In this document: positions 1 to 8,412 of the stretch, in pieces
Layout: the number at the start of each line of letters is the position of its first letter
Position numbering within the stretch: position 1 is the stretch's first letter
DNA from: an uncultured Verrucomicrobiales bacterium
GTDB lineage: Bacteria; Verrucomicrobiota; Verrucomicrobiia; Verrucomicrobiales; DEV007
Direction: 5' to 3'
DNA: 48,535 nucleotides
Assembly (NCBI GenBank): GCA_913058215.1
Contig: CAJXQE010000007.1
Location: 1 to 48,535 of the forward strand
The notes under the pieces: generated by a model
What the model was told of the DNA's origin: nothing
Database searches by the model: none
What the model saw: the letters and a program-made list of their open reading frames with translations, nothing else
Translations under genes and position numbers: made by a program

Positions 1-35
1 GGTCTCGTGGGCTCGGAGATGTGTATAAGAGACAG
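1..35. other. Residual Nextera transposase adapter (left contig end)
   Basis: Positions 2-35 match the Nextera read-2 transposon adapter and finish with the 19-base mosaic end AGATGTGTATAAGAGACAG at 17-35. Base 1 fits the last base of the reverse-complemented index seen at the other end. This is synthetic sequence from library preparation; genomic sequence begins at about position 36. Confidence 0.97.
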
Positions 36-376
36 GAGTTGTCACGCTTGGCACGTATATCATCTTTCACGACAGAAAAGGCTTCACCAGTGGCTTCGGC
101 TTAACGGCGCTTTCAGCCATCATTCTTTCAGTTCTCAGCATGTTCGTCAGCTTTGTCGTGGCTGGACTCTTTCGACTTAATCTCAGGGACAGGATCACGC
201 TGCTCCTCATCTCTCCTGTGAAAAATTTTGGCGTCGCCATTGCAATCGCTGTGGGAATTCTACATCAGGCTGAGTTTGCTGTCTTCGCGACGACTATGTT
301 CATGGCCCAGCTTCCAATCTTTCTCGGGGCGGGCCTTTTGCTGCGCCGTTTTGCGCTCGAGAAACCGTCTTCATAA
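36..376 (+). CDS. C-terminal fragment of a multi-spanning membrane protein, possibly a bile acid:sodium symporter (BASS) family transporter
   Basis: An open frame runs in from the adapter junction and stops with TAA at 374-376, leaving about 113 residues. It contains three hydrophobic stretches, with a charged loop (GLFRLNLRDRITLL) followed by SPVKNFGVAIAIAVGI. A polar residue pair before an alanine/isoleucine-rich helix at this place resembles the last conserved region of BASS-family carriers, which move organic anions with sodium. The N-terminal part is lost because the contig ends here, so neither start nor full length is known. The family call rests on one motif region; another secondary transporter is possible. 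The coding frame is well supported by its hydrophobic pattern and by the clean stop before the next gene. Confidence 0.5.
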
Positions 377-466
377 ACTGGATCCCATCCTCCCGTGGCC
401 CGTTTTTGGGTTGCCTTAAGAAAAAATGCACTTGCGTTCGTGGGGGGCTGTAGCCAGATTCCCACC

Positions 467-1045
467 ATGCGATATTTTCATTCCTACTCGATTCTCTTTG
501 TTGTGTTATTCTTTCTGGGCACAGTTTGTGCGGAAGGTCAGGATAGCTCGCCCTTAAAATCTCTGTTCAGCAAAAAGGCGGACACTGAGGGCAGAAGTGC
601 TGATCGGGCAAAGCGTGATTCATCTACGAAAGAACGGAAGAAGAGCAGTGGTCTGGCACTTTTTTCGAGTTCAAGCAAAGGCAGTCTGCTCGGCGGTCCT
701 AAGCGGGTTGAGATTAACTTAACCGATCAGAAATTGCGGGCCTACCAAGGTAGCCGTCTCGTTTTTAAAACCAATATCAGCTCAGGGAAGAACAGACGCA
801 CCCCGACTGGTAACTTCAGAGCTGGCCCTTACAAATCCGAAACTCATTTTTCGAGCCTTTATCACAATGCTCCAATGCCCTGGAGTGTTCAGGTCAGCGG
901 CAATGTGTTTGTCCATGGATCCAGTTCCGTTCCGAATTACCCGGCTTCCCACGGCTGTGTTCGCGTTCCGATTACTGGAAATAATCCTGCGAAGCGTTTC
1001 TTCAAATGGGTCGACGTAGGGACGCCTATTTCGATCGCTTACTAA
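467..1045 (+). CDS. L,D-transpeptidase (YkuD domain), secreted
   Basis: This 192-residue protein would cross-link peptidoglycan stem peptides or attach proteins to the wall outside the cytoplasmic membrane. The ATG at 467 is preferred over an upstream frame opening at 395 because it starts a clear signal peptide (MRYFHSYSILFVVLFFLGTVCA). A serine/lysine-rich linker of about 55 residues follows, then a YkuD domain from about residue 83. The active-site signature is complete: HGSSSVPNYPASHGCVRVP gives His150, His162 and catalytic Cys164. The domain begins with RVEINLTDQKLRAYQGSRLV, the usual first strands of the family. It stands alone, with about 90 bases before it and 110 after it. I see no linked wall-synthesis gene. 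Specificity (3-3 cross-link versus lipoprotein attachment) cannot be told. Confidence 0.9.
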   Translation: MRYFHSYSILFVVLFFLGTVCAEGQDSSPLKSLFSKKADTEGRSADRAKRDSSTKERKKSSGLALFSSSSKGSLLGGPKRVEINLTDQKLRAYQGSRLVFKTNISSGKNRRTPTGNFRAGPYKSETHFSSLYHNAPMPWSVQVSGNVFVHGSSSVPNYPASHGCVRVPITGNNPAKRFFKWVDVGTPISIAY

Positions 1046-1061
1046 GGGGGCGTTGCTGCTC

Positions 1062-1109
1062 ACAGCGCTCTCAAGGAATCTGAGAAAGAGGGAGCGACTG
1101 GGGCGCTGT
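1062..1109 (+). terminator. Possible terminator or stem-loop after the L,D-transpeptidase gene
   Basis: A perfect 7-base inverted repeat (ACAGCGC at 1062-1068, GCGCTGT at 1103-1109) encloses further partial complementarity, starting 16 bases after the stop codon. It is followed by only a weak T-rich run, so an intrinsic terminator is possible but unproven. Confidence 0.3.
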
Positions 1110-1155
1110 CTTGTAAGGCTTTGCTTCTCTATACCATTCCAGTAGGATGCCGGGC

Positions 1156-1968
1156 ATGAAGCGCCTGTTCTCTTTCCTTTTGATTTGGATATTGTTCGTT
1201 ACTCTTTCGATTGCTGAAGAGAAGTTGGAGCAAAAATCCGGTGAGACCCTTGAACTTGTTTTCCCTGAAATCGTTCCAACGCTTTTTACTCAGGCCACCG
1301 GAGAGGAACGCGTTCCGAATCTGCTCTACCGATTGCCCGACAATTTTTCTGCGGATAAGAAATACCCGGTCTTTGTTTTCCTGACGGGGGGAACGGGCAG
1401 CGGAATGGAGAAAGGCGGATTGGGTCGCGCGGTGCAAATTACCGGGGGGAAGGACTACATTACCGCAACCCTCCCTTTGTTTCGTCGGGGGAATGAGGTG
1501 GAGAAGGATGAACTGTTCGGCGGAGTCCTTATTGGCGTTGATGACTTCCCGGTGATCTCGAAAGCCTATGGAGCGATGCTGACGAAATTTTTTAAAGAGG
1601 TTCCCAACGCGCAGACGACTGGAAATTTCATGGGAGGGTTTTCGAACGGGGCACACACGACAGCATTTTTGGTTTCGGGTCAGGATGAGACAGTCTTGAA
1701 GCATTTTCAGCATTTTATCCTCGCAGACGGAGGGATCTGGATGAGCAGTTTGCATCGCTACCGAATGAAGGAATGCTCCTTTCTCGGGCTCTACGGCGAC
1801 ACCGACAAATACTGGACGCGGCCGGTGATCATCCAGCAGTTTAAGACCATGAAGATGACAGCTGACGCGCTCGATGTGAGTTTTGAGTTGATTGAGATGA
1901 AAGGTTTCGGCCACAAGTTTCCCGCAGAATTTGACGACGATGTTCTCGCCTGGATGAAGAGACAGTGA
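1156..1968 (+). CDS. Secreted alpha/beta-hydrolase (esterase-like)
   Basis: A 270-residue secreted hydrolase. The ATG at 1156 begins a typical signal peptide (MKRLFSFLLIWILFVTLSIAEE); an ATG three codons earlier (1147) is the alternative. The nucleophile elbow is GFSNG, with Ser163 counted from 1156. A strand-Asp (GLYGDTDKYW) and a late His (KGFGHKFP) complete a plausible Ser-Asp-His triad in the correct order. The region before it (LLYRLPDNFSADKKYPVFVFLTGG) is the usual entry of polyhydroxybutyrate-depolymerase and carbohydrate-esterase type hydrolases, where the substrate ester is on a polymer. The true substrate is unknown. A 306-residue open frame on the opposite strand covers this gene but lacks any recognisable domain and is taken as a shadow. 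No operon partner is evident. Confidence 0.75.
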   Translation: MKRLFSFLLIWILFVTLSIAEEKLEQKSGETLELVFPEIVPTLFTQATGEERVPNLLYRLPDNFSADKKYPVFVFLTGGTGSGMEKGGLGRAVQITGGKDYITATLPLFRRGNEVEKDELFGGVLIGVDDFPVISKAYGAMLTKFFKEVPNAQTTGNFMGGFSNGAHTTAFLVSGQDETVLKHFQHFILADGGIWMSSLHRYRMKECSFLGLYGDTDKYWTRPVIIQQFKTMKMTADALDVSFELIEMKGFGHKFPAEFDDDVLAWMKRQ

Positions 1969-2105
1969 TTGAAATGTGCTGCCCGGTGCGTTCCTTTCGA
2001 TTGAACTGGTTAAGGTCTTCGATCCAGGAGTGTTGACCGATTGCTCCATTTCATCGGGAATAAGTTTCGACCTGCCATTGTTCTACGGGCATAATTTATC
2101 GGACT

Positions 2106-2915
2106 ATGAGTTCCCGTCAATTTCGTATCGCCTTGATTCAGATGGCAGTGCGTCCAGATGATCTGGAGGGGAATCTCAACAGAGCCCGCGGGAAGCTTGC
2201 TGATGCGGCATCACAGGGCGCTTCTCTGGCGCTGCTGCCCGAGTGCTTCGATCTCGGTTGGTGCTCCTCGGCGGCACGAAGCGAAGCGGGGTTGATTCCG
2301 GAAGGGCGCTCCTGCCAAATTCTTATGCAATCCGCGCGAGAGCATAGGATTTATGTGTGCGGTGGTATCACGGAAAGGTCGGGCGACCGAATCTGTAACG
2401 CGGCAGTATTGATCAGCCCGAATGGCGAGCTTCTTCTTCACCACCGAAAGATTCACGAATTGGATATTGCCGAAACAATCTATTCCAGAGGTGATCGGCT
2501 CGGGGTGATTGAAACGGAAATGGGGATTCTCGGCCTCATGATTTGTGCCGATGGATTTGCGGATGGACTGGTTCTTTCCAAGTCGCTGGGCCAAATGGGT
2601 GCCCAATTGATTCTTTCCCCCTGCGCCTGGGCGGTGCCGAATGATCACAACAATGAAAGTGATCCTTATGGTCAACTCTGGCGCGACTCCTACGGTCCGG
2701 TGTGCACAGAGTTTGGATGCTCGATCATTGGGGTGAGCAATGTTGGCAGGATCGGCGGTGGAGAATGGAAGGATCGGCCATGCATCGGAAGTTCACTGGC
2801 AGTGGGACTCGATGGAGAAGATATTTTGCAGGCACCCTATGGAGATGACGCAGAGTGTATTTTGTATGTCGAGTGGGACGGGGCTTCACTCCGACCAATT
2901 GATCCTCCAGCCTGA
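2106..2915 (+). CDS. Carbon-nitrogen hydrolase (nitrilase superfamily amidase)
   Basis: A 269-residue cytoplasmic enzyme expected to hydrolyse an amide, carbamoyl or nitrile C-N bond. The family's catalytic triad is fully visible: Glu46 in LLPECFD, Lys115 in HHRKIHELD and Cys147 in GLMICADG. The opening FRIALIQMAVRPDDLEGNL is the standard first strand. There is no signal peptide. Length is normal for single-domain members. Family branches include omega-amidases, N-carbamoylputrescine amidases and aliphatic amidases; the sequence near the Cys (ICADGFADG, then an acidic AWAVPNDHNNESDPYG segment) does not let me pick one. It lies 137 bases after the esterase gene and converges on the sulfatase gene with an 18-base gap. 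No pathway neighbour is seen. Confidence 0.85.
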   Translation: MSSRQFRIALIQMAVRPDDLEGNLNRARGKLADAASQGASLALLPECFDLGWCSSAARSEAGLIPEGRSCQILMQSAREHRIYVCGGITERSGDRICNAAVLISPNGELLLHHRKIHELDIAETIYSRGDRLGVIETEMGILGLMICADGFADGLVLSKSLGQMGAQLILSPCAWAVPNDHNNESDPYGQLWRDSYGPVCTEFGCSIIGVSNVGRIGGGEWKDRPCIGSSLAVGLDGEDILQAPYGDDAECILYVEWDGASLRPIDPPA

Positions 2916-2933
2916 GGACCACATTGAACGGAA

Positions 2934-4382
2934 TCACTTCTTCTGCTTTTTCTTTTTCTCTCCAGGTAACTTATTTGCGGACAAATTCTGAAAGGCTTTC
3001 AATTGGGTAGATAGCTTAGCGATTAATTCAGCGTGCTCCGCTTTGTCAGCGAGGTTGGTGACTTCGTTGCTGTCGTTCTCATGATCGTAAAGCTCACGGC
3101 CGGCTTTTCCTTCCAGCCATTCCGTGTATCGCCAACGTTCTGTGCGAAGGGAGTATCCCCAGGAATTGCGATTGTGCCACACCTGGGTCACAGCCGGTTT
3201 GGTCCATTTCGGATTTGCTGGATTCTCGAGCAATGGACGAAGGGATGCGCCTTCCAGATTCTCCGGAGCTTCAAGCCCGCAAAGGTCAGCCAGGGTTGGG
3301 TAGAGATCCAGAAGCTCAACTGGCTTTTTCGAGACGCCGCCCTTTGTCAGTCCGGGAGCCGCCACGATCATGGGCATTCTCGCAGAACGCTCAAATGCTT
3401 TGCGCTTGTACCAAAGTCCTTTTTCGCCGAGGAAATATCCGTGATCGGACCAGAAGACGATGATTGTCTTTTCCATTAAATCGTTTTCCTCCAGCGCATC
3501 CAGCAGGCGACCTACCTGAGCATCGATAAAGGAATTGCAGGCGTAGTAGGCCTGTTTACAGCGGCGCGCTTCTTCGACTGTGATGTCGGGAAAGTAGTAG
3601 GGCCAGTTCTTTGAGTCTCGGCCAATCGCCATGGGAGGGACATCTTCCAGGTCTGCTTTCGCTTCATCGAGATCCGGCATGGAGATGGACTCCAGCGGAT
3701 ACATATCAAAGTAACGCTTGGGGGCGACGTAAGGGCAGTGTGGATTGAAGAATCCGGCCGCGAGAAAGAAAGGTTTGTCTTTGTGCTTATTGATCTGCTC
3801 AATCACATCGCTGGCGACCATGCCGTCGGTGTGCTCTTCATCTTTGCTGACCGGATCCCATACTGCCATGGAAATCCCGAGCCCTTTGTTCGGGCCGAAA
3901 TTCAGAATTTCGTTTTCCCGGGTTTTATCGATTCCCGCCGGATTGTTTCGTTCCGTCCAGGTCGCTGGATCGTCGTTTGCATCAGTGCCGATCATGCTTG
4001 GATTCCCATAGTGATAGATCTTGCCGGAACGATAGGAAAAGTAGCCATTGTTTTTGAAGAGCTGTCCGAGGGTGACTACATCGGGGTTTTTCTTCCTAAG
4101 TTCATGCGCCAGCGTGTGCATGTCGAGTGTGTCGGGCCGCAGTCCAGTCATGAGGCTCGCCCGGCTCGGTCCGCAGAGTGGTTGCTGGCAGTTGGCGCTG
4201 TCGAAGCGGACGCCCATTTTTGCGAGTCGTTCGAGATTGGGCGTCTTCACCTGCGACTGACCGTAGACGCTCAGGTCGCAATTCATGTCATCGGCAGCGA
4301 TGAACAGCACGTTCATTTTGTCCGCTGCATTGGCCGCCGTTGTGTAAATCGCGATCGACGCGAGAAGGAGTAATCGAATCAT
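2934..4382 (-). CDS. Sulfatase, iduronate-2-sulfatase-like, secreted
   Basis: A 482-residue type I sulfatase that would remove sulfate esters from a carbohydrate in the periplasm or outside. The signal peptide is MIRLLLLASIAIYTTAANAA. The metal-binding ADDMN at 30-34 is followed by the formylglycine signature CGPSRASLMTG with Cys70; this Cys must be converted to formylglycine by a maturase, none of which is seen in the window. SGKIYHYG, NPHCPYVAP and FWSDHGYFLGEKGLW supply the later conserved metal and sulfate ligands. CQQPLCGPSR plus TPNLERLAKMGVRF and YSLRTERWRYTEW resemble iduronate-2-sulfatases. The C terminus ends in a short run of lysines (GEKKKKQKK), as in the two sulfatases downstream. 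It is the only minus-strand gene in this group and lies divergent from the cyanophycinase-like gene, 70 bases away. Confidence 0.93.
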   Translation of the reverse strand: MIRLLLLASIAIYTTAANAADKMNVLFIAADDMNCDLSVYGQSQVKTPNLERLAKMGVRFDSANCQQPLCGPSRASLMTGLRPDTLDMHTLAHELRKKNPDVVTLGQLFKNNGYFSYRSGKIYHYGNPSMIGTDANDDPATWTERNNPAGIDKTRENEILNFGPNKGLGISMAVWDPVSKDEEHTDGMVASDVIEQINKHKDKPFFLAAGFFNPHCPYVAPKRYFDMYPLESISMPDLDEAKADLEDVPPMAIGRDSKNWPYYFPDITVEEARRCKQAYYACNSFIDAQVGRLLDALEENDLMEKTIIVFWSDHGYFLGEKGLWYKRKAFERSARMPMIVAAPGLTKGGVSKKPVELLDLYPTLADLCGLEAPENLEGASLRPLLENPANPKWTKPAVTQVWHNRNSWGYSLRTERWRYTEWLEGKAGRELYDHENDSNEVTNLADKAEHAELIAKLSTQLKAFQNLSANKLPGEKKKKQKK

Positions 4383-4452
4383 CTGAAATCCTAATTCTGC
4401 GATATGAAAATGAATTTCACAAGCAATTCAAACGGATGTGATAGTGTCTTTT

Positions 4453-5310
4453 ATGACTTTCATTCACTTGACCCGTTCTTGCCTGATTCTCGCGTGTATT
4501 TTTTGGTGGGGCGATTCTTCAAAAGGGACTGAAGTCGGTCCGGAGAAGGGGAGTCTCTTCATTGTTGGTGGAGGAAAATTTTCCGATGAACTGGTGGAAC
4601 GATTCTTTGAACTCGCCGGAGGAAAGGATGCTTCTATCGTTGTTGTACCCACGGCCGGCGGTGCACCTAAGTATGGCGAGAGCAGTGGCGATTTTTTTCG
4701 CAAGAAGGGGGCTACGAATGTTTCGGTGCTACACACTCATGACCGTAAACTGGCAAACACTGAGGCATTCTGCGAGCCTTTGAAATCGGCGAAGGCTGTT
4801 TGGTTTGGTGGTGGGCGACAATGGAGGTTGGTGGATGCCTACAAGGGAACATTGGTGGAGAAGATGTTCCATGATGTTCTTGCCCGGGGCGGCGTAATTG
4901 GTGGATCTTCGGCGGGGGCGACGATCCAGGGAAGTTACCTGGCCAGAGGAGACACCAGGAATAACCAGATCATGATGGGCGATCATGAGGAAGGTTTAGG
5001 TTTTCTAAAAAACACCGCGATTGATCAGCACGTAATTGCCAGGAATCGACATTTCGATTTACTGAATGTGATTCGTAAACAGCCTGAGCTCCTGGGGCTT
5101 GGCGTTGATGAAAATACCGCCATTGAAGTGAAAGGGGATCAATTCGTTGTTCGGGGGGCGAGCTATGCGCTGGTTTACGATGGCCAATTCTGGTCGAGAG
5201 AAGGTGTGGACCTTAAACAATTTCCCGAAAAAGAAAGTTTGTTCTATTTCCTTAAGGAAGGAGATCGCTATGACTTGAAGGAGCGCAAAGTTATCTCGCG
5301 CTCGAAGTGA
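4453..5310 (+). CDS. Secreted cyanophycinase-like serine peptidase (family S51)
   Basis: A 285-residue protein from ATG 4453; a GTG at 4438 would add five residues. A hydrophobic N terminus (HLTRSCLILACIFWWG) suggests export. The class I glutamine-amidotransferase-like fold of family S51 is shown by GSLFIVGGGKFSDE near the start, VVVPTAGG, the loop AVWFGGGRQWRL, and the nucleophile motif GGVIGGSSAGA (Ser153 from this start). DQHVIARNRHFDLL and LGLGVDENTAIEV are typical later motifs of cyanophycinases and aspartyl dipeptidases. Cyanophycinase cuts beta-Asp-Arg bonds of the storage polymer cyanophycin; secreted versions are thought to feed on it from outside. No cyanophycin synthetase is seen, so the natural substrate may be another beta-aspartyl peptide. 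It reads in the same direction as the sulfatase gene 42 bases downstream. Confidence 0.82.
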   Translation: MTFIHLTRSCLILACIFWWGDSSKGTEVGPEKGSLFIVGGGKFSDELVERFFELAGGKDASIVVVPTAGGAPKYGESSGDFFRKKGATNVSVLHTHDRKLANTEAFCEPLKSAKAVWFGGGRQWRLVDAYKGTLVEKMFHDVLARGGVIGGSSAGATIQGSYLARGDTRNNQIMMGDHEEGLGFLKNTAIDQHVIARNRHFDLLNVIRKQPELLGLGVDENTAIEVKGDQFVVRGASYALVYDGQFWSREGVDLKQFPEKESLFYFLKEGDRYDLKERKVISRSK

Positions 5311-5352
5311 TCGAACCACGCTTCGCTTCTGATTTTTATTTTGGCCTTCGCT

Positions 5353-6768
5353 ATGAAAAGAGACTCCATCATCATCCTGGTGCTCCTGCTGTTTTCCCCC
5401 CTGTTAACTTTCGCTGTAGAAGCGAAGCCAAACTTCGTTCTCTTTCTGGCAGATGACCTTGGGTGGACCGGGCTGAGTTCTTTTGGCAGCGATCTCTACG
5501 AGACACCCAATCTTGATCGGCTGGCAGAACAAGGGGTGAAGTTTACCAATGCTTATGCCGCCTGCACGGTCTGCTCTCCAAGTCGGGCCGCGATCATTAC
5601 CGGGAAGTATCCGGCACGCCTTCACCTGACCGATTTCATTGCGGGGCAGAACCGACCTTTTGCCAAACTCAAGATTCCTGATTGGCAGAAAGGCTTGCAA
5701 CATGATGAGATTACTCTTGCTGAAGCATTGAAGGAAGCTGGATACAAATCCGCTCATGTTGGGAAATGGCATCTTCATCCCAGCGGTGGAAAATCGGAAG
5801 ATTTCGACCCGGTGGATCACGGGTTTGACCATCAAGTCTTCAAGCCGGTCTCGAAGAATAATTTCCTGACAAAAACATCCGGAGAATTTTCGAAAGGCGA
5901 TTTCATCACGGATTACCTTGCTGCAGAAGCGGTGAAAGTTGTTGATCAGTGGAAGGATGATCCGTTTTTCCTCTACTTCGCATTTCATGTTCCACACACA
6001 CCGGTGTCAGGGAAAGCAGAGCTGGTAGACGAATACGCCGGGAAGATTCAGACAAATGCGAAGCATCAGAATCCCCACTATGCAGCGATGGTTCACAGTA
6101 TGGACGAGGCTGTTGGATCAGTGCTGGGTGCTCTTGAGCGCAATGGTTTGGCTGAGAATACGGTTGTCGTTTTCACGAGCGACAATGGAGGTCTTACTCA
6201 GCGTTTTGGGAAGCTCGATGGATTTACGGACAACTCTCCATTGCGTCGCGGAAAAGGCTCGGCCTATGAAGGCGGGGTGCGTGTCCCTCAGATTATCAAA
6301 TGGCCGGGAGTGACACCCGCCGGAACCGATTGTAGTGAGCCGGTTATCGGGATGGATTTCTATTCTACGTTTTTGGAGATGGCAGGGGTTACCGACGAAC
6401 AAAAGCAGGTCGATGGCGTCAGTCTTGTCCCGGTTTTGAGAAACCCCGGGGCGGAGTTAAAGCGCGAGGCAATTTTTTGGCATTACCCGCATTACCATGC
6501 CGGCGGAGATGGACCATACAGCGCTGTCCGTGCTCGCGACTGGCGTTTGATTCACTCCTTCGAAGAAGACTCCGTGTCACTCTACAATCTTAAATCGGAT
6601 CCCGGAGAAAAGAGTGACCTTGCAGCTGAGAATCCAGGGAAGGCGGAGAGCATGTTCTCGATCTTGAATGAATGGAGGTCAAAGGTCGGGGCGCAACTAC
6701 CAGAAGCGAATGCGGCACACGATCTGAAGCGCGAAAGCGAAGTGCAGCGAAAAAAGAAGAAAAAATAG
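5353..6768 (+). CDS. Sulfatase (arylsulfatase A-like), secreted
   Basis: A 471-residue type I sulfatase. The ATG at 5353 is chosen over a TTG four codons earlier because it begins the signal peptide MKRDSIIILVLLLFSPLLTFAVEA. The conserved order is intact: LADDLGWTGLSSFG (metal Asp pair), CTVCSPSRAAIITG with the formylglycine Cys74, GKWHLHP, HVPHTPVSGK, FTSDNGG and the RRGKGSAYEGGVRVP lysine region. The substrate is probably a sulfated sugar, but the subfamily cannot be read by eye. The protein ends RKKKKK, encoded by an A-rich run just before the stop at 6768. A second sulfatase gene follows on the same strand after 143 bases. These sulfatases lack a nearby SusC/SusD pair or glycoside hydrolase, so this is not a Bacteroidota-style utilisation locus. 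Confidence 0.94.
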   Translation: MKRDSIIILVLLLFSPLLTFAVEAKPNFVLFLADDLGWTGLSSFGSDLYETPNLDRLAEQGVKFTNAYAACTVCSPSRAAIITGKYPARLHLTDFIAGQNRPFAKLKIPDWQKGLQHDEITLAEALKEAGYKSAHVGKWHLHPSGGKSEDFDPVDHGFDHQVFKPVSKNNFLTKTSGEFSKGDFITDYLAAEAVKVVDQWKDDPFFLYFAFHVPHTPVSGKAELVDEYAGKIQTNAKHQNPHYAAMVHSMDEAVGSVLGALERNGLAENTVVVFTSDNGGLTQRFGKLDGFTDNSPLRRGKGSAYEGGVRVPQIIKWPGVTPAGTDCSEPVIGMDFYSTFLEMAGVTDEQKQVDGVSLVPVLRNPGAELKREAIFWHYPHYHAGGDGPYSAVRARDWRLIHSFEEDSVSLYNLKSDPGEKSDLAAENPGKAESMFSILNEWRSKVGAQLPEANAAHDLKRESEVQRKKKKK

Positions 6769-6911
6769 GGATACTTGTCTTTTCCGGGCTGTTTCCGATT
6801 CTGTAATCCTAAGCGAAACGCGCAATGAGAGGGTCCGATTTTTGAAACCCCTGCGCAGAATGTGGTAAATGCTTCCCAAAGGGGGATGAAAATTGGCATC
6901 CTGTTTCCGAG

Positions 6912-8402
6912 ATGAAAACTTTGATAAATTTGTTCCTTGCCCTCGCGTCGGCAGTTGTTCTTTCGCCAGGGCTTGCGGCCGGGGAAGGGGAGAGAAGAAA
7001 TCCGAATGTGATCTTCATCCTTACCGACGACCTCGGGTATTCGGACATCGGCTGCTATGGGGCTACCAAAGTAAAGACGCCGAATATTGATCGGCTGGCG
7101 TCAGAGGGAATGCGCTTCACTTCGTTTTATACTGCTGCTTCAATTTGCTCGCCGTCGCGAGCCGCCTTTCTGACCGGGGCATACCCGCAGCGGTGCGGGC
7201 TTTATATGGGGATCAATCCGAACCGCAAGGCGCATTGGTTTCTTGGATTGAATCCGGAGGAAATTACCCTGGCTGAGCAATTCAAATCAAAAGGATACGA
7301 CACCTGCATGGTTGGGAAATGGCATCTCGGATCGGAGCCGGAGTTCAGCCCGCTCAAGCAAGGCTTCGACTCCTATCACGGGATGCCGTGCAACTTCCAA
7401 CATTCTCCGGAATTTTACGATGGGGAGACAATAACATTCAGTAAGACACCTTTGGATCAATTGACGACCTTATACACCGATCGAGTGGGGAAGTTTATTC
7501 GTCAGCAGGGAGACAAGCCCTTTTTCCTCTACTACGCGCACAACTATCCGCACACACCCTACAAGGCGGGCAAGGCGTTTGCGGGCTCATCAAAAGACGG
7601 TGTCCGCGGCGATATCATGCAGGAAATGGACTGGGGGATTGGAGAGATGATGAAAGCGCTGGAAGAAACCGGTGTCGCAGACAATACCTTAATCATTTTC
7701 ACATCGGACAATGGACCTACGAAGAACCAATACGCTCTGCCTTATAGAGGGACAAAGTATGTCACCTTTGAAGGAGGTCATCGGGTTCCCTTTATTCTTC
7801 ATTGGCCGTCAAAAGTGGAGTTGGGAAAAGTGAACGATGAACAGATTCAGGCTATGGACCTGTTTCCAACTCTCTCCGAAGTGATTGGAGCTTCGATGCC
7901 GGAGGATCGTGTTTATGATGGCGTTAGTCTAGTGCCTCTCCTGCACGGGAAACCGCTGGCCCGGTCCATCGATGAGCCATTCTACTACTACAACTGCGAG
8001 AATTTGCAGGCGGTGCGGAAAGGGGAATGGAAGCTCCATCTTCCTCGAAAGAAAGAACAGCTTCCGTTCTGGGATAGGAACAAGTCCTTTCTCAATGTTA
8101 GTGAACCTGCGCTCTACCAAATGAGCGCTGATCCCGGCGAGAGCGTGGATGTTTCTGCTGCGAATCCCGGGATTGTTCAGGAGCTAGAGTCTATAGCAAA
8201 GAAGGCGCGAATGGAACTGGGCGAATATTTAGAGCCTGGCACGGGACAACGGGCAACGGGAACGGTCATCGCAGATGCCCCCGTTATCTCTACGGAAAAA
8301 GATTGGGGTATGGTCGACCCGGATATGGAAGCCAAAATTTCCCGGGAAAGGAAAAAGCGTTATCCGAATCTAAAGACCAAAGGAAAAAGAAAAGGCAAAT
8401 AA
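6912..8402 (+). CDS. Sulfatase (arylsulfatase A-like), secreted
   Basis: A 496-residue type I sulfatase with signal peptide MKTLINLFLALASAVVLSPG. Catalytic motifs: LTDDLGYSDIGCYG, ASICSPSRAAFLTGAYPQR with formylglycine Cys79, VGKWHLGSEPEFSP, NYPHTPYKAG, FTSDNGPTKNQYALPYRGTK and TFEGGHRVPFILHWP. The spacing and the text after the Cys (YPQRCGLYMG) resemble the N-acetylgalactosamine-6-sulfatase/arylsulfatase A branch, so a sulfated hexosamine or galactose polymer is a reasonable guess, no more. It ends with the basic tail NLKTKGKRKGK. The 143 bases before it hold no gene. It converges with the acetyl-CoA synthetase gene; an inverted repeat lies between them. Confidence 0.94.
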   Translation: MKTLINLFLALASAVVLSPGLAAGEGERRNPNVIFILTDDLGYSDIGCYGATKVKTPNIDRLASEGMRFTSFYTAASICSPSRAAFLTGAYPQRCGLYMGINPNRKAHWFLGLNPEEITLAEQFKSKGYDTCMVGKWHLGSEPEFSPLKQGFDSYHGMPCNFQHSPEFYDGETITFSKTPLDQLTTLYTDRVGKFIRQQGDKPFFLYYAHNYPHTPYKAGKAFAGSSKDGVRGDIMQEMDWGIGEMMKALEETGVADNTLIIFTSDNGPTKNQYALPYRGTKYVTFEGGHRVPFILHWPSKVELGKVNDEQIQAMDLFPTLSEVIGASMPEDRVYDGVSLVPLLHGKPLARSIDEPFYYYNCENLQAVRKGEWKLHLPRKKEQLPFWDRNKSFLNVSEPALYQMSADPGESVDVSAANPGIVQELESIAKKARMELGEYLEPGTGQRATGTVIADAPVISTEKDWGMVDPDMEAKISRERKKRYPNLKTKGKRKGK

Positions 8403-8412
8403 TCCAGCTTCC

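Noticed and set aside
1129-2049. A 306-residue minus-strand open frame, longer than the esterase gene it covers
   Set aside because: No signal or domain is seen in it, while the plus-strand frame has a signal peptide, a GFSNG elbow and a plausible triad.
3738-4373. A 211-residue plus-strand open frame opposite the first sulfatase gene
   Set aside because: It is the reverse-strand shadow of the conserved sulfatase N-terminal half, with no domain of its own.
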